64,000 nucleotides of DNA from the NCBI GenBank assembly GCA_012295275.1, contig CM022672.1, forward strand, positions 29,658,732-29,722,731, written 5' to 3'. The stretch comes from Chrysomallon squamiferum (lineage: Eukaryota > Mollusca > Gastropoda > Neomphalida > Peltospiridae). Below, piece after piece: positions 13,701 through 28,529 of the stretch. Position numbers and translations under genes: made by a program. The notes under the pieces are model-generated. The model had not been told where the DNA came from and ran no database searches. It was given only the letters and a program-made list of their open reading frames with translations. Numbering within the stretch: position 1 is the stretch's first letter; the number at the start of each line of letters is the position of its first letter.

Positions 13701-16700
13701 AGGCATTCACTAGCATTTCTACATCAGAACTCCGTTTCAAACCAAATCCTGGATTCAGTAGATTATTTTTAATATATTTTAAGTGAATAAATCTTGCATC
13801 TCTTGGCAACTTTTCAAAACTTGGTAAAATGAAATTACTGTCTAATTTAGATATGGAGTATACAGTAATGTTCATAAATTCATATAAGTCTTTTAATGAA
13901 TAATTCGTTTTAAAGATAGTTTTGCCTGTTTCATGAGACCAGATTTCTAATCCATCTCTAGGTATATATGAATATCCATTTTCCACAAACACAGGGTCAC
14001 AGTTTACGAGTGGCCTGGTCGTATGTAATACTGTAACAAGAAAAGGTAATTTTTTCAGCATCCTGATAATCCAGTCCTTGTCAGGAGTTAGAAGTGCCAA
14101 GTTGTTACAAAAATATTCCAGCAAGGTGCAGCCTACGTCTTCTGGTGGATTTCTTTTGTAATTATGACCCGAAAGTGCCTTAAGAACTGAGAGTGGGTTC
14201 TTTGTATCGGCTGTAATGGATGCTGCAAACTCAATTACATCTTTATCTTGATGAAATGGATCAGAATTGTAAAGTGAAATACCCAACATTTTGAAAGCTT
14301 GTATCAGTTTAAAATTTGTATCAGATAGGAGATTTATGACATCTCCAGCTTTACTTATGGGGTGCAGCTGATTTCGTAGGATTCTTGTTGTCTGAAATAC
14401 TGTGACCGGCAGTAGGCTCCATTCTTTTATTTCTCCAAAGCTTGAAATGGATAAATGTTTCTCAGAGAATTCTTTTTTTAGTTCAGTAGAAAGAAACTTC
14501 CATAAATGTTGAATCCATTCTTTTGTTGGATGACTATTGCTATTCCAGTCCACTGCTTTACCTCGTTTAAACACAGTTTCATCAACTGTTTCTTTCAGCA
14601 GCAAAGATAAATCACTGATGTCCATGGTTTTCAAAGCTGGCATGTTTATGTAATTTGAAAACAAACTGACAATATCCTTGTGTAGACACCTATCTGGTGA
14701 TCCTTTAATGAGATCTGTAAATGTTGTTAGAAGAATTATATTTTCTCTGCTGAAAATATTAAGCTCGTTTGCATTATTCAAACACAGAGGGAGTCCATCT
14801 ATTTGGACATTACTAGATTTCATGCAGAATTTTATAACCAATTTTACGGTCGCTGTATCAACAAATGGAGTGTTTTCTATTTTTTCTGGTAATTTTCCTA
14901 TTAAACATTTTTCTGTAATCCCTTTTGTATTACATGATTTTAGAAAAGATATGACATTCTCTGGTTTTACACACTGCACTTCTTCACCAAGGCCAGCATT
15001 TACAAAATTTTCAAAAATCCAGAATGGTGCTTCAATGATTTTCATACCAAGTGTTTTCATTATATCAGCAAGTTTCACTGCTTCTGTGCTTGGTATTTGG
15101 TGTCTCTTTTCATCCATCTGTTTCTGAGTGTACATTTTTGGACCTAAGAATTTGTTATCTCCAAACTGACTTGAAGCAGACTGAATCTCTGTATTATTTG
15201 GTTTATTACCTTTGTTATCATAAAATGATTCAAGGTTATTGAAATATCCTGGAAATCGATTGTCATTAATAACGGAAACCCAGGTTACTTGCTTTGATGT
15301 TTCCTGCCTCTTGACAACAGGAAATAAATTTAGTCTGTCCCGAAAGATTGTTTTGTAAAATTCAGTAACCAGTGATTTCCAAAAGTCATCCTTGGCCTTG
15401 TTGGTGTCAGGAAAAAGTGAATTGTATTGTTTTATATGTATGTTAATATTGTCTGTCCCCGTATGATTGAATATCTCATGCATAAGATTTAGAGCTGTTA
15501 TATATGCTGGCACAATAAGAGATTCTACCATATGTTGATTCCATCTAGCTCGATAATCTTGTGTACCATGCCACAAATTCCTTCGGGCTTCGTGGTCCAG
15601 TGCAAAATGACCATTGATGTGAACAGGCAGACCAGTTTCAATGGGCAGGGGAAGAATACAAAATGCTCTTTTGTTGCACTGCACGCATTTTTCATCAAGT
15701 CGAACAGCCACTCCACCTCTCGGTAGCAGATTTATATCTCTTCTTTTCCAAGCACAGTCTATTTCAGGAGGCAAAGGTAAATTGGAAGAAAAACCGAACT
15801 GATGAATTATCAACCATCTTTCTTCGTCAGATTTATGATCATGTTTTATTTTGAGTATCACTGGAACTTGTTCTTTCTTTAGTTCCTTAAGGCCATAGTT
15901 TTGATTTCTTGCCTTTTTCACTTCATGAACAATATTATTTGAGAACATTCTGTGTTTTTCTTTATGTTGTGTAGATGCTTCCACAAAATGTTCAGTACGA
16001 AAGTGTCCATTTTTCTCAATGGATGCAACTGAAATTCTTTTTATGTTATTAAGAAACAACAAAGACTCTGACATATATAAAGTGAAGACCCTTAATAATT
16101 TTTCAATTTGTTTAGTGTCTATTTGTTTTTCAAAATTTTGGACTTCTTAGCCATTTTTTCGTTTCTGAGAGGAAACCGAAACAATGTTCCTTGTGGGTGG
16201 AGTGGAACGTCTTTTTCCAGGAAGCATGAGAACACATCACTGTATGAAGAACGCAGTTCTGATATGTTAGTAAATCGTGCTCCTGGAACACCAGTCTCAG
16301 GTGTGTACAGACAATTAGGGTCAAGAACGCACAGTGTTTCGTCCATTTCTGGTCCAGCTGTCAGGAACATTGGTACATCTGTTAAGTGATAAACAGCCTT
16401 GAATCCAACTTCGTAATGACCTGTTTTAGTACAGTCTAAACTTTTACTTCCAAAACCTAATTCTTGTATTCCATCCAAATCCTTCTGTGTGAAATAACTG
16501 TTATTATAAACACACAATGCCGGGCCTTGCAGAGGTTTCCACCTGTCATCAAAAATTCTTTCACTTGGATGGGTTCTAAAATCTTTAATAAACATCACCT
16601 CTGATGCTCCTGCATCATCAGCATTCTGTAGCAGTTCATTCATCAGAGACACATCGCAGGGATATCCTTCGAGGATCCGTTTTATTCTGTTAGTGAGTTC

Positions 16701-19700
16701 TTCATGTTGTCCGAAACCCTGAACAAATGGTATTAAAAATTCTCCTTTTGCACAGGAAGTCAAGAAATTGACCTCTGAAGCTTTTTGACGAATTTCTGTA
16801 TTATTAAGGTAAACATGTCTGTTTTCAGATAGAAATCTCATGAATTTGTGCATTTTTTCTGCAGTGTAATGCTTTTGATTTGGGAATGTCATGACATCAA
16901 GAACTTTGTAAATTAGCTGATGAATGGAAACTTCTTTAGCTCCCAGGTGTATAGCTAGTTTACGTGATGAAGTAGATAGGCCATGTAAATACTCTGATGG
17001 ATATGAAACTGGTATTAGTTCTATAGGCGCTATTTCAGCCACTTCTTCAACTGAGACACATCTTTCTTCTGATGTAGTGAATATCTTCAATAGTCTTAAT
17101 TGTTTCTTTTCATTGGAGGATAAATTTGTGCATAAAGATAGGAATTCCACAAACTGATTTTTGATAATTTCTTCTGCAGTATCATTGAAATTCTCGATAT
17201 TTTTCTTTGAAACTTTACACAGTGTATGTATAATACCTTGTGGAGTGGGGGAAGAAATATTTCTACCTACTGGTAGGACTGACTGAACATAGTCAGAACT
17301 GATGGCAAGACTACGACTCCTAATTTCTGTAAGCACTGGGAGATTTCTTCAGAAAGATTTTCAAACCCCACTACGAATTTTCCCGTCAAAGGATGTAATA
17401 TAATTTTACCATGAGTATACTCTGGTACTAGAGGCATATTTTGCATTGAAGACTTCATGTCTACACCTAATTCTTGGGCAAAAATCCATAATTCTTTTAG
17501 CCACGTTTCGCCTAATGTGGGTGACAAACTCTGCAAATATTTTGAATCATAAAGGTTGTTTTTTGTGAAGCACAGCCTGATTATTTGTGGAAATACCTCT
17601 GCTGTGACTTTAAAAATGTTATTATATCCTGAAAAAAAAATCACATTTTATTTTATTAAAATAATTTTGCTTTCATATTTATATAAACATATTTAGTTTA
17701 GTAGTAAAATTAGAGAGAAACCTCAATACAAAATATAAAACATGAATCGAATTCTGTAATTTTTAAATATTTCCCTTATATATTTCATACCTTTCTTTGA
17801 CATAGAAGCAAACTCTTTTTGGACAAAGTGATCACTGACTAGAAAACTTTCGAAACTTGGAAATACGTGAATTTTCTCGGGACAGAAAAAGATGTTCTGC
17901 TTTCCGAACGTCTTGAATGATCCATCAGCCACAGGAAGCAAAGGTAGTCCGTCAAGACATGTGTATGAAGATGAGAGGAGAGCATATCTCAAAAGATGTT
18001 GTTTTTCCTCGTCATTGTAGCGAATGTACAGATCTGATGTTTTCAGCAAATTACACAACCCTTCTGGACTCACCTTGGACACATAGCTCACAATCTTTTT
18101 CACAATATGATCTGGAAGCTTCACAACATTCCTTCCATAATCCAGATAAGCCTTTGTGACTGTACTGAAAACTGATGGTTCAACTGATGGTTCCTCACTC
18201 AGAGCAAGAATAATATTTTCCATTAGAAGCCATTTTCCTCCACCTATTTCAGTGAAAAATGCCTTTGTTTTAAACAGTTTTCTGTAAAATGGCTCCAAGA
18301 AGTCTATCCAATGAGCAGTGATCTTTGACTCATCAGGAAATGAACCATAAAAGAGATTAATATCGTCAGAACTGTTATTTCTTTCCTGGGATAATTTCCT
18401 GAGTTCTTGAATGAGTATAATGTAAGCTTGTGGCAGAGCTTCTGAAATGAGGCAGTGATTCCATTCATCTTGTTTTTCCTTATCTGGTGACCATTTAATT
18501 TCCCTGCGATCTTGAGTTAGTGCAAAAAAACCATTGACATGGACAGGCAAACCGGTATTATTTTCTGCACTAAGAGGCAGAGGTAGAAAACAAAAAATGT
18601 GTCCTTTCATTAGGCCGTTGTCTGTCAGAGGATAAGCAACACCAACATAAGGTAAATAAGATATGTCAGTGTCAGAACAAAGATTTCTGAGGGTCAAAGA
18701 TACTGGTTCTCCCATGTAGAAATTCACCACCATCCAATCTTTTGAGTTGCATATGGTAGGATGTCCAGAACTGAACTTTACTGTTTCAACAGAAAAATGA
18801 TACGTAGAATGACATGACTTATGTGGGAAATTGCCACCAGCATTTGCATATTCCGTCTGAAATAGTTTTCTTTGCCTACGAAGATATTTTAAATACTGTG
18901 CTCCTATCTTGACCACAAAAATAATTTCTGCATTTGACAAGGAGCCATCTCTTGTAAAAAGAGAGATTTTCTCAAGAGACTTTAGAAACAGAAGAATCAT
19001 TTCTGCCTCATAAATGAAAGTTTCAAACATATTTGTTATATCTACTGCTGTAGACACGTTTTGCGACAGATCCGATTTAACCAGTCGCAAAGGTAGCCAA
19101 AATAAAGTGCCATTGTAAAACCCGCTGTTTAGACAAGATCGTGAAAAATCAAATGTTTCTCCAAAGACATTAATAAGCGCTTTTAGTGTTTTGGCGTCCA
19201 AGTTCTGTAGTTTCCTCATGAGACAGATGTCATCTTTTGGTTGATGTGGATTAATAAAAAGTATCCATTCCCCACTGACAACGCAAAGCCAGTCTGAAAT
19301 AAAAACATAACTTTTTAAAATCAGTTGTATACACTTTACCAAATTTTTTAAAACAAAATAAACAAATTACAGATGAAGAGTAACAACTGGAAAAGGATGT
19401 AGAACACAACAAAATAAGTTTAAAAACTAGCATTTAAACAGAAACTGTAATTTATTTACTTTTTAATTTATTTTTATTTTTATTTATTTATTGTCAGTTC
19501 ATTTGTTTTAATAAACACATAAATAAACAGTAAAGAGAGAAGTACAAATTAATTCCATAATTTAATTCAACTAATTGATACATAGATAACCAGTTTTATG
19601 CTGGAATAGCAGACTGTACTTATTAATAAGTGAGTAATGGGGTTTTATGCATAAATAAGGCCTATTAATGACTGACTCAGTGACAATAAATTTTCCATTT

Positions 19701-19986
19701 TATCATCTGAATTTTTATTTATTTTTCATCTGTTTGTACCTGTGAAGTGAAATACAGATTTGAATCCCAGCCCATAGCGTCCAACTTTAAGACGGTCTTT
19801 TTCTTTGTTGCTGCTTTGGATCATCTGGATTCCTTCCCAGTCGTTTTCAGTGAACAGTGCATCATTGAACACACAGAGGCCAGGACCCTGTAAATAAAAG
19901 AAAAAAGTGTGTAAGTATAGTTTCATTAATGGACAGATAATTTCCGCCAGTAGATTTGTCTCCTATTTTTGTATTTGTAATACCAT

Positions 19987-20019
<33 letters not shown>

Positions 20020-20910
20020 CACTTATTTTTTGACATCTTCATACCGAGTGAGATTGTTTTGGATAGAATATACATTCCATGGTTAGAAGATTTTTTTTTA
20101 AGAAAGTGCAAATGACACTAGCAGAATAGGAAAAATGCCTCAGTGGCTTTATCAGTCGTTCAGAACAGCAAGAAGGTAGACTTTGTCATCAGTATCAGCC
20201 ACATTTCCCAACTCTTTATGTTCAAATGTTATCTGTTTTAGTATTGTTATTAGAAAGCATTTTCTTTTTTATTTTGTTATGTTTTAGGTTGGCGTTTACT
20301 CAGATGTGTCTGAATTATTTCTTATTAAGAAAATATATTATAAATAACATATTTTTTTCAAGCAACAGACTGAAGCTTGATGGTTTTCCATCATGTTTGG
20401 CTACACAACTGATTTATATTATGTAATTTTCCATGTTGGTGAACTCTGATAATTTGTAATACCATATTATTAATAATAATTACAACAATAACAGCAGCAA
20501 TAACAACAAGAAGAACAACAATGATAACGTTTGATGCTTAAAAATGTTAAAACATTATCAGTTTTACATTCAGGTTTTCAATGAACATATCTTGTTACTT
20601 TGTTCTTCATTCACTGAGATATCATTTAAACTTCATTTCACTGACGTACCTGCAGTGCTTTCACATGACACGGATAATTCAGCTTAGCCAAGTCTTCTGA
20701 CTTGTTACATTGCTGTTTTTCATACAAAACTTTCACCTCCTTTGCACCTGCATCTTCAGCATTCTGTATTATTTCCTGTAAAACAGTAGTAGTACTTATC
20801 CTAATAATAGTTATGATGGCAATAAAGAGGTATAAAAAGTTGCAGAAGTAGTAGTTGCAGGAATAAGTGTGATTGTAATGTATTGTAGAAGCAGCAGCAG
20901 TGGTAGTACC

Positions 20911-20947
<37 letters not shown>

Positions 20948-22512
20948 CTTTGATCTGAGATTTATAGTGCTGACCACATTATGTTTCTGTTATTGAGATC
21001 AATACATGAAAAGTAATGGCTGAATCCTCCAAAATAATTTATACAATAGTTTTTGTTATTCCAATTTTATCCATGGGGCAACAGTTATTATAGAAGAACA
21101 AAACAAATCTTCCATAATCTGATGATGGGAATGATGTTGTGCTTTGCACATTAAATTTGAGTAGCATCAGAAACAAAGTTTCCTTCCAGTGATCAATACA
21201 TATCCCAGTGACCTAATATGCAACCTCTCTAACCGTACCTACATTTGTAATCATGAAGACTGATACAAACTTTCACCAATCATTATATTTGACCAACTCT
21301 TATTTGGAAGACACCTGATGCTATCTACAATTCATCAGAGGATATCTATTTGAAGGACACCACATTGTTACTGATTAGTTTCCATACATTGCTGTTAGTA
21401 CATACATAACGGTTCAGGATTTACGGATATTCTAGAGGGTGCCTATGGGAAGAATGCAGTAGAACAATGGATGGTGACCTGAGTTTTGCTAATTCTGATT
21501 GCTAAAGTGTATATTTACCGACACACATAAAGGTGCTAGAGTCAAAGAATCCAAATGTATTCGAGAAATGTCAAGAGGTGTATTCTTTGTGAATCCTAAA
21601 TTGAGAAATTAGTAATTGGAGGTCTTGCTCTGGAAAATAACAGTAGAAAAGCAGATCATGAGAAAAAATGGACACTGTGGAAACTCAATTCTACATTACT
21701 CTTCCGGAGATTATTGGTCATATCCATGAGATATTCGATGAAATACGACGAATAAAGGACAGTATGCATTAGAAATGACTGGAGAAACATCACTATTATG
21801 GATTATCATGCAATGTATCTGTGGACTTTGTATAATCATGTGAAAACACTTAGAGTAAAATCTCAGTTGATCAGGATAATCATAATGGTGACGCTGGTGA
21901 ATTGTAACACAGGTAGGTGCCAAAATTTAACTTTTATAATTCTGTCTACAGTGATTAACAACTATGCACAAACCTATCATGTAAACTTGAAGTCAAAATG
22001 ACGTCATGTGCACCATTCAGGATATTTTAATCTGCAAGTAGTTGTGTTTTAAAGTTTTATTGCTTATTTGAAGGAAATCTCACTTATTTTTTAATCTGTT
22101 GTAATAGATTTATTAGTTTACACTGAATCAATAAAAACATTTGTAGTACACTGAAATAACTTTTTGGAGGATATAATCGTCTATTGACCTTACCTTTTTT
22201 GGAGTATGAGTTTAGTCACCTTCAGACTTATGGGAGTTAAAACTGAAGCTAGTAAATGTCTACAGTATCATTAGTGATAATTGTAAATATTATATAGGTA
22301 AAAAAAGAAAGAATGTCATAATGATTTGAAACTAACTTTTATATTTAATTTTATTAAAATCAAACATTAGAAATACAATTTGGAACTATTTTCAATTTTG
22401 AATTTTGCAAAATGAATACAATACAATACAGTAATAATACCTTTAGAATCTGTCCTTTTGGATACTGATCCAGTACTGATTTCAGCTGTTTGATCAGACT
22501 AGGCTGTTTCAT
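10429..22512 (-). CDS. Sacsin-like gene, copy A (minus strand, three apparent frameshifts)
   Basis: Sacsin-family co-chaperone: HSP90-type ATPase modules in sacsin repeats plus C-terminal DnaJ and HEPN domains; the vertebrate relative acts with Hsp70 and on intermediate filaments and mitochondria. Exons: 22441-22553 (ATG at 22512), 20650-20775, 19740-19887, 17791-19293, 11052-17628, 10429-10725; all joins keep phase. Repeat 1 ATPase shows QNAEDAGA and GRYGLGFKSVFHFT; repeat 2 shows LLQNADDAGA and VGFKAVYHLTD. Near the end are WHPDKNP (DnaJ HPD loop) and a HEPN region. Predicted length is about 2,900 residues against about 4,580 for human sacsin; no ubiquitin-like domain is seen. Frame breaks near 17298, 16120 and 11951 mean recent pseudogenisation or assembly indels; the long open stretches favour a recent event. 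Confidence 0.85.
11052..17628 (-). CDS. Sacsin-like copy A, 6.6-kb large exon (repeat 1 end, repeat 2, DnaJ, HEPN start)
   Basis: Acceptor TTTCAG at 17629-17631, donor CAG|gtgagt at 11051. Reading down the minus strand: rest of repeat 1 (to about 16745), a direct join into the repeat-2 ATPase starting GFGQHEELTNRIKRIL, the long repeat-2 body (GLPVHINGHFALDHEARR near 15600), then EEFHWMLNHNFENL, a DnaJ-like stretch with LYLKWHPDKNPP near 11460, a Ser-rich linker, and the first half of HEPN (EARRWLRQANIDLEMANKAL). Frame changes near 17298, 16120 and 11951. The 1393-codon middle segment is uninterrupted. A single giant exon for the sacsin body is usual for the family. Confidence 0.9.
11946..11956 (-). 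other. Frameshift 3 in copy A
   Basis: After GKGIKC the conserved sacsin text VLLLKDTHLFPPSGTLIPEE continues in another frame; the original frame runs on as a non-conserved tail to a stop at 11893. An intron ending at the local TTTCAG was considered, but no plausible donor lies upstream. Confidence 0.75.
16112..16128 (-). other. Frameshift 2 in copy A
   Basis: Frame leaves KMAKKSKILKNK at a TAG (16119-16121) and resumes as DTKQIEKLLRVF running into the next 1393-codon open stretch. There are no splice signals at the break, so a one-base loss or two-base gain is the simplest reading. Confidence 0.8.
17290..17312 (-). other. Frameshift 1 in copy A
   Basis: The minus strand reads CAGTTCTGACTATGTTCAG where copy B (about 59980-60000) reads CAGTTCCTGATTATGTTCAG. 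One C is missing in copy A, switching frame between LGVVVLPSV and DYVQSVLPVG. Confidence 0.85.
17791..19293 (-). CDS. Sacsin-like copy A, repeat-1 exon (501 codons)
   Basis: 1503 bases, no internal stop. Begins DWLCVVSGEWILFINPHQ and ends at AAA G|gtatga. It holds the middle of sacsin repeat 1, including the recognisable NNTGLPVHVNGFFALTQDRR segment found in each sacsin repeat. Homologous to copy B 57781-59292, which is nine bases longer. Confidence 0.93.
19740..19887 (-). CDS. Sacsin-like copy A, exon with ATPase lid and G-box
   Basis: 148 bases (49 codons plus one base) between TTTACAG and ACAG|gtaca. Contains GPGLCVFNDALFTENDWEGI and GRYGLGFKSVFHFT, the conserved glycine motif of sacsin/HSP90 ATPases. 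The split Asp codon is completed by the next exon. Differs from copy B by one noted residue (KEKD versus KEQD). Confidence 0.95.
19989..20019. repeat. Poly(A) run in an intron of copy A
   Basis: About 31 A residues (plus strand). The homologous place in copy B (about 57140-57190) has only short T runs, so the run grew or shrank after duplication. Confidence 0.85.
20650..20775 (-). CDS. Sacsin-like copy A, exon with ATPase N-box
   Basis: Exactly 42 codons in phase 0 between TTTTACAG and CAG|gtacg. Starts EIIQNAEDAGAKEVKVLYEK, the ATP/Mg-binding helix of the HATPase fold (E-x-x-Q-N-A-x-D-A). Nearly identical to copy B at 56428-56553. Confidence 0.95.
20880..20947. repeat. (AGT)n microsatellite in intron of copy A
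   Basis: AGC/AGT trinucleotides. On the other strand this is the ACT repeat that is expanded at the homologous position in copy B (56184-56281), directly upstream of the N-box exon in both copies. Confidence 0.85.
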
Positions 22513-22553
22513 GCAAGCCAGTCCTTCCTTTTGTTTGCTAGACCCAGAAAAGG
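22441..22553 (-). CDS. Sacsin-like copy A, first coding exon
   Basis: Bounded by TTTCAG on the 5' side and AAG|gtatt on the 3' side. Codes for MKQPSLIKQLKSVLDQYP and then KGQILK, the start of the repeat-1 ATPase. I choose the ATG at 22512 because, if the exon ending at 27858 splices here, the same frame is closed by a TAA formed across that junction. Confidence 0.85.
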
Positions 22554-22599
22554 CTGAAATTACTCTCATTAATTAGCAAGGACTAGTCATTTTAACAAG

Positions 22600-23140
22600 A
22601 ATAGTACTCAGTAAAAATATTTAAATGAAATATGAAAGTATGTGTGTGATTTTTTCAAACAAATTACAAAATTTAAAACATTTATATAACAAAATTAAAT
22701 AATTAATTAGAAATAGTGAAAATGAAATCAAAAATCGAGTATGTGCTGATTATTTTATTTTTATTTTTTCTCACCATTTTGTCTTATATATATGTATGTG
22801 TATCCGAGAATGTGTGTGTATGTGTGTGCGTCCGTTAACAAAAAACAAAAAACAAAATTTAAAAAACAATATCTGTTTAGTAAAATCAAATGGATATGCA
22901 AATGATAAATTAATAATGAACAGATCTGTGTTAAAAAACAAATAATTTAGTGGTGATGTTAATGTCAGATTTTTTTAATTTAAAAAGGGAAACAGAAATA
23001 AACAAATCCACATACCCATTTGGCTGCCTTTATTATGTCATGATAAATGTTGCTAGTTCTGAAGAAAAGACAGAAAATAATATATATTATGTAGGAGTGA
23101 AAATATATTGTTTTGATATACTGTACAAAAATTATTTTTA
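22600..23140. other. 5' intron of copy A, nothing coding
   Basis: AT-rich, small TATG/GT repeat near 22785-22835. Short open frames show no family similarity. Confidence 0.5.
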
Positions 23141-23149
23141 GTAAGTAAA

Positions 23150-23600
23150 ATACTCATTACATAAACATTAAATTTATTTCAGAAAACTTTAAATGAACAG
23201 AGTACATAGATACTTCAGCAATGACACTTACACAAACATCAATTACAACTTTAGATTATTAGAGCCTTCTACACAGATATGTATATAAGAACAATATTTA
23301 TATAAAAATATTTATGTTATTAGATTGATTGAATCAATGTGAACCCAGATATTTCAACAGCAATATATATTATACAAACATTATTTACATCTTTAGACTG
23401 ATAGATGTCCTGTAAACATAGGTATTTCAAAAAACAATATTTATCACACAAACTTATTAAATACATATCTAGATAGAGAGAGTGTTGCATACATAGATAT
23501 TTCAACAACAGTATTATACTCAATATACAAACACTAACTGATGTTACATTTTTAGATTGACAGAAGTTCTATATGTACAGAAATGTCAAAAACAAAACCA
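23150..23600. repeat. Minisatellite (about 65-70 bp units) in arm A
   Basis: Repeated blocks containing CATAGATATTTCAACAACA, ATACAAACATTA and ACATCTTTAGACTGATAGA-like segments. The reverse complement of the same units occurs in arm B at about 51590-51910, in the matching position next to the LINE relic. Units are diverged. Confidence 0.7.
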
Positions 23601-23744
23601 TACCAGAAGACCTATTACATTATTAGTGAATTATTTACATCTATAATTAATAATAGACTGACTGTAGTCTCTGATAAAGTTGAATTACAGGAAAAAGTCG
23701 GTCTTATTTTACAACTGAGTGCTGCATACTTTTGAATTACTAAA

Positions 23745-25142
23745 ATGAATGAAGAAAATTGTGGTTTTATCAATTTAGAAAAAATATTAAGTTATGATAT
23801 TAATGGGAAATATTTCATAATAATATTTAATATGTACGACGGTTTAAAATCAAGAATTGTTGATAAATTCTTGCAAAACTGGAACAAGGAAACGGAAAAA
23901 TGTATCATCTTTCTTATTTTCACTATATTTAAATGATTTAGTAAATTGTTTAGCCACAGAAAATTGTGAAGGTAATTCAATCAATAACCGATTTTCATGC
24001 TAAAAATATTAATGCATATCTTAAGTTATTTGTGTTATTATATGCTGATGATATTGTACTGTTAGTGGAAACAACAGATACAGAAAAACATCAAATGCAC
24101 TGTTTTGAAATCAAAAGTTAATACTGACAAGATAAACATTTTGATTTTGTTTTTTCCTTGAGACGATTCAAAAACAAATGTTTTAGATTTATATATAGTG
24201 ATATGGAAATAGAAATTGTTACTGATATTAAATACCTTGGGCTTGTTTAAATAAACTGAGATTCAAAATCAATGATTGCTGCATTAAGAAAATATATATA
24301 GAGAGAATTTATATTATCAATTAACTTTCAGTTAGATGTTTTGACAAGGTCTTAAACCAGTATCGTATGGATGGCAAATCTGGGGTTTTAGTAATTCATA
24401 TAGAACTGAAAGACTTCATCTAAAGTTTTTCAAATATGTATTATGTCTTAACAAGTCAACATTTAGCTTTATGGTATATAGTGAATTAGGGAGATAGCCA
24501 TTGTCTAAAAGTATTAGAGTAAGAATGCTTACATTTATGAAGAGTATAAATTGTTTGGTGCGCTAGATATGTTATAACCATAGTTTAAATGATAGATCAA
24601 GTCCTTGGTTATCTTCTATAAAAGGGATACAAGATGAATGTTTGTTTATGTAACACATATTGATGTGTTCAAAGTGAATGTCCTGTGAATAAAACCCTCC
24701 TGTTAAAAGAATGTTATATTTTCAGTTCTTATAAAAATGGCACATAGATAAACTTGAGTCATCTAGAGGAATTAATTATAGAATGTTCAAAGATGAATTT
24801 AAATTAGAATATTATGTTTTCAAGCTTCCAACAACAAATAAATTCTAGAACATTATCTAAATTTAGAACTAGTAATGTGAACCTTTATATAGAAACAAGT
24901 AGATGGGTTCTATATAGAAAGTGAAGACTTATTATTTCATTTATGTAATTCTGATATTGTTGATGAGTTCCACTATATTTTTAACTGTACATCTTTATCT
25001 TTTGAGACAAATAAATATATGCCATATTATTACATACTTCATACTTACACCAAGTGCAGTAAATTTCAGCATTTATTTTCTACAACAACAACAACAACAG
25101 CCAGCAGCAGCAGCAAAAAAAAAAATCATTGACAAAAACTGA
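23745..25142 (+). mobile_element. LINE relic in arm A (reverse transcriptase and C-terminal region)
   Basis: Plus-strand fragments in changing frames: LSYDINGKYFIIIFNMY (RT palm), LLYADDIVLLVETT at about 24035-24080 (catalytic YADD), VSYGWQIWGF, NKSTFSFMVYSELG, ESSRGINYRMFKDEFKLEYY, and a C-terminal DEFHYIFNC. The sequence ends in a CAA/CAG-rich stretch and poly(A) near 25120. Many stops and shifts, so inactive. The order RT, YGWxxWGF and a late cysteine motif fits CR1/RTE-like LINEs; exact clade unknown. The same copy lies in arm B on the opposite strand. Confidence 0.85.
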
Positions 25143-25144
25143 AT

Positions 25145-27850
<2,706 letters not shown>

Positions 27851-27857
27851 GTCTTAC

Positions 27858-28065
27858 CTTACTGTTGATCAATGGCTGACAAATTTCAACTTTCCACATA
27901 TTTACACGCTCCCATAATTTTGTTTTCGCTCAGCGTGGGTGTTGTTAGAGGTCTCTGCTGTATATTTAATGTGATATGAAGCAGTTTATTGCCTTTTGTG
28001 GAAAAGAGGAAGTTCTTTGTCACGTATTTTTGTTTGATAGGTTGTACAAGTCATGGCAGATTCTA
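27858..28065 (-). other. Non-coding first exon and promoter area of copy A
   Basis: The minus-strand sequence ending ACAGTAAG|gtaagactttg is shared with arm B (donor at 49591). The shared part carries a short ATG frame (MGAC-K/R-YVES, then stop), so it is a 5' UTR exon with a small uORF. Its upstream end and transcription start cannot be set from sequence. The aligned block reaches about 28065. Confidence 0.65.
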
Positions 28066-28424
28066 TTCAAGGGATAAGAAATATGATACACAAACGAGTC
28101 TTTAAAAAGAAAATAAGGGGAAGAATAATAAATTTATAATAAATCTTAACAATGATTTACTGGCGATTTTGTACCACATTACTGATATTATACACATTAG
28201 TAATATTATTCAGACAGACATACAGACAGATAGGTGAATATATATTGGTAGCTATACAAATAGATCAAGAAACAACGTAAAACAGTTTTAAAATGTAAGT
28301 GAAACTGACAGAATAATTTTATTTTATCATATAAATATTTTATTTTATTACACTGGAGTATATACAAGTATATATTAAATATCACAACATTCTTTGAAAT
28401 AAATTACAAAATAATAGAATAGTT

Positions 28425-28529
<105 letters not shown>

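Noticed and set aside
13304-15854. Several plus-strand open frames of 60-160 codons
   Set aside because: They are antisense shadows of the large sacsin-like exon on the minus strand.
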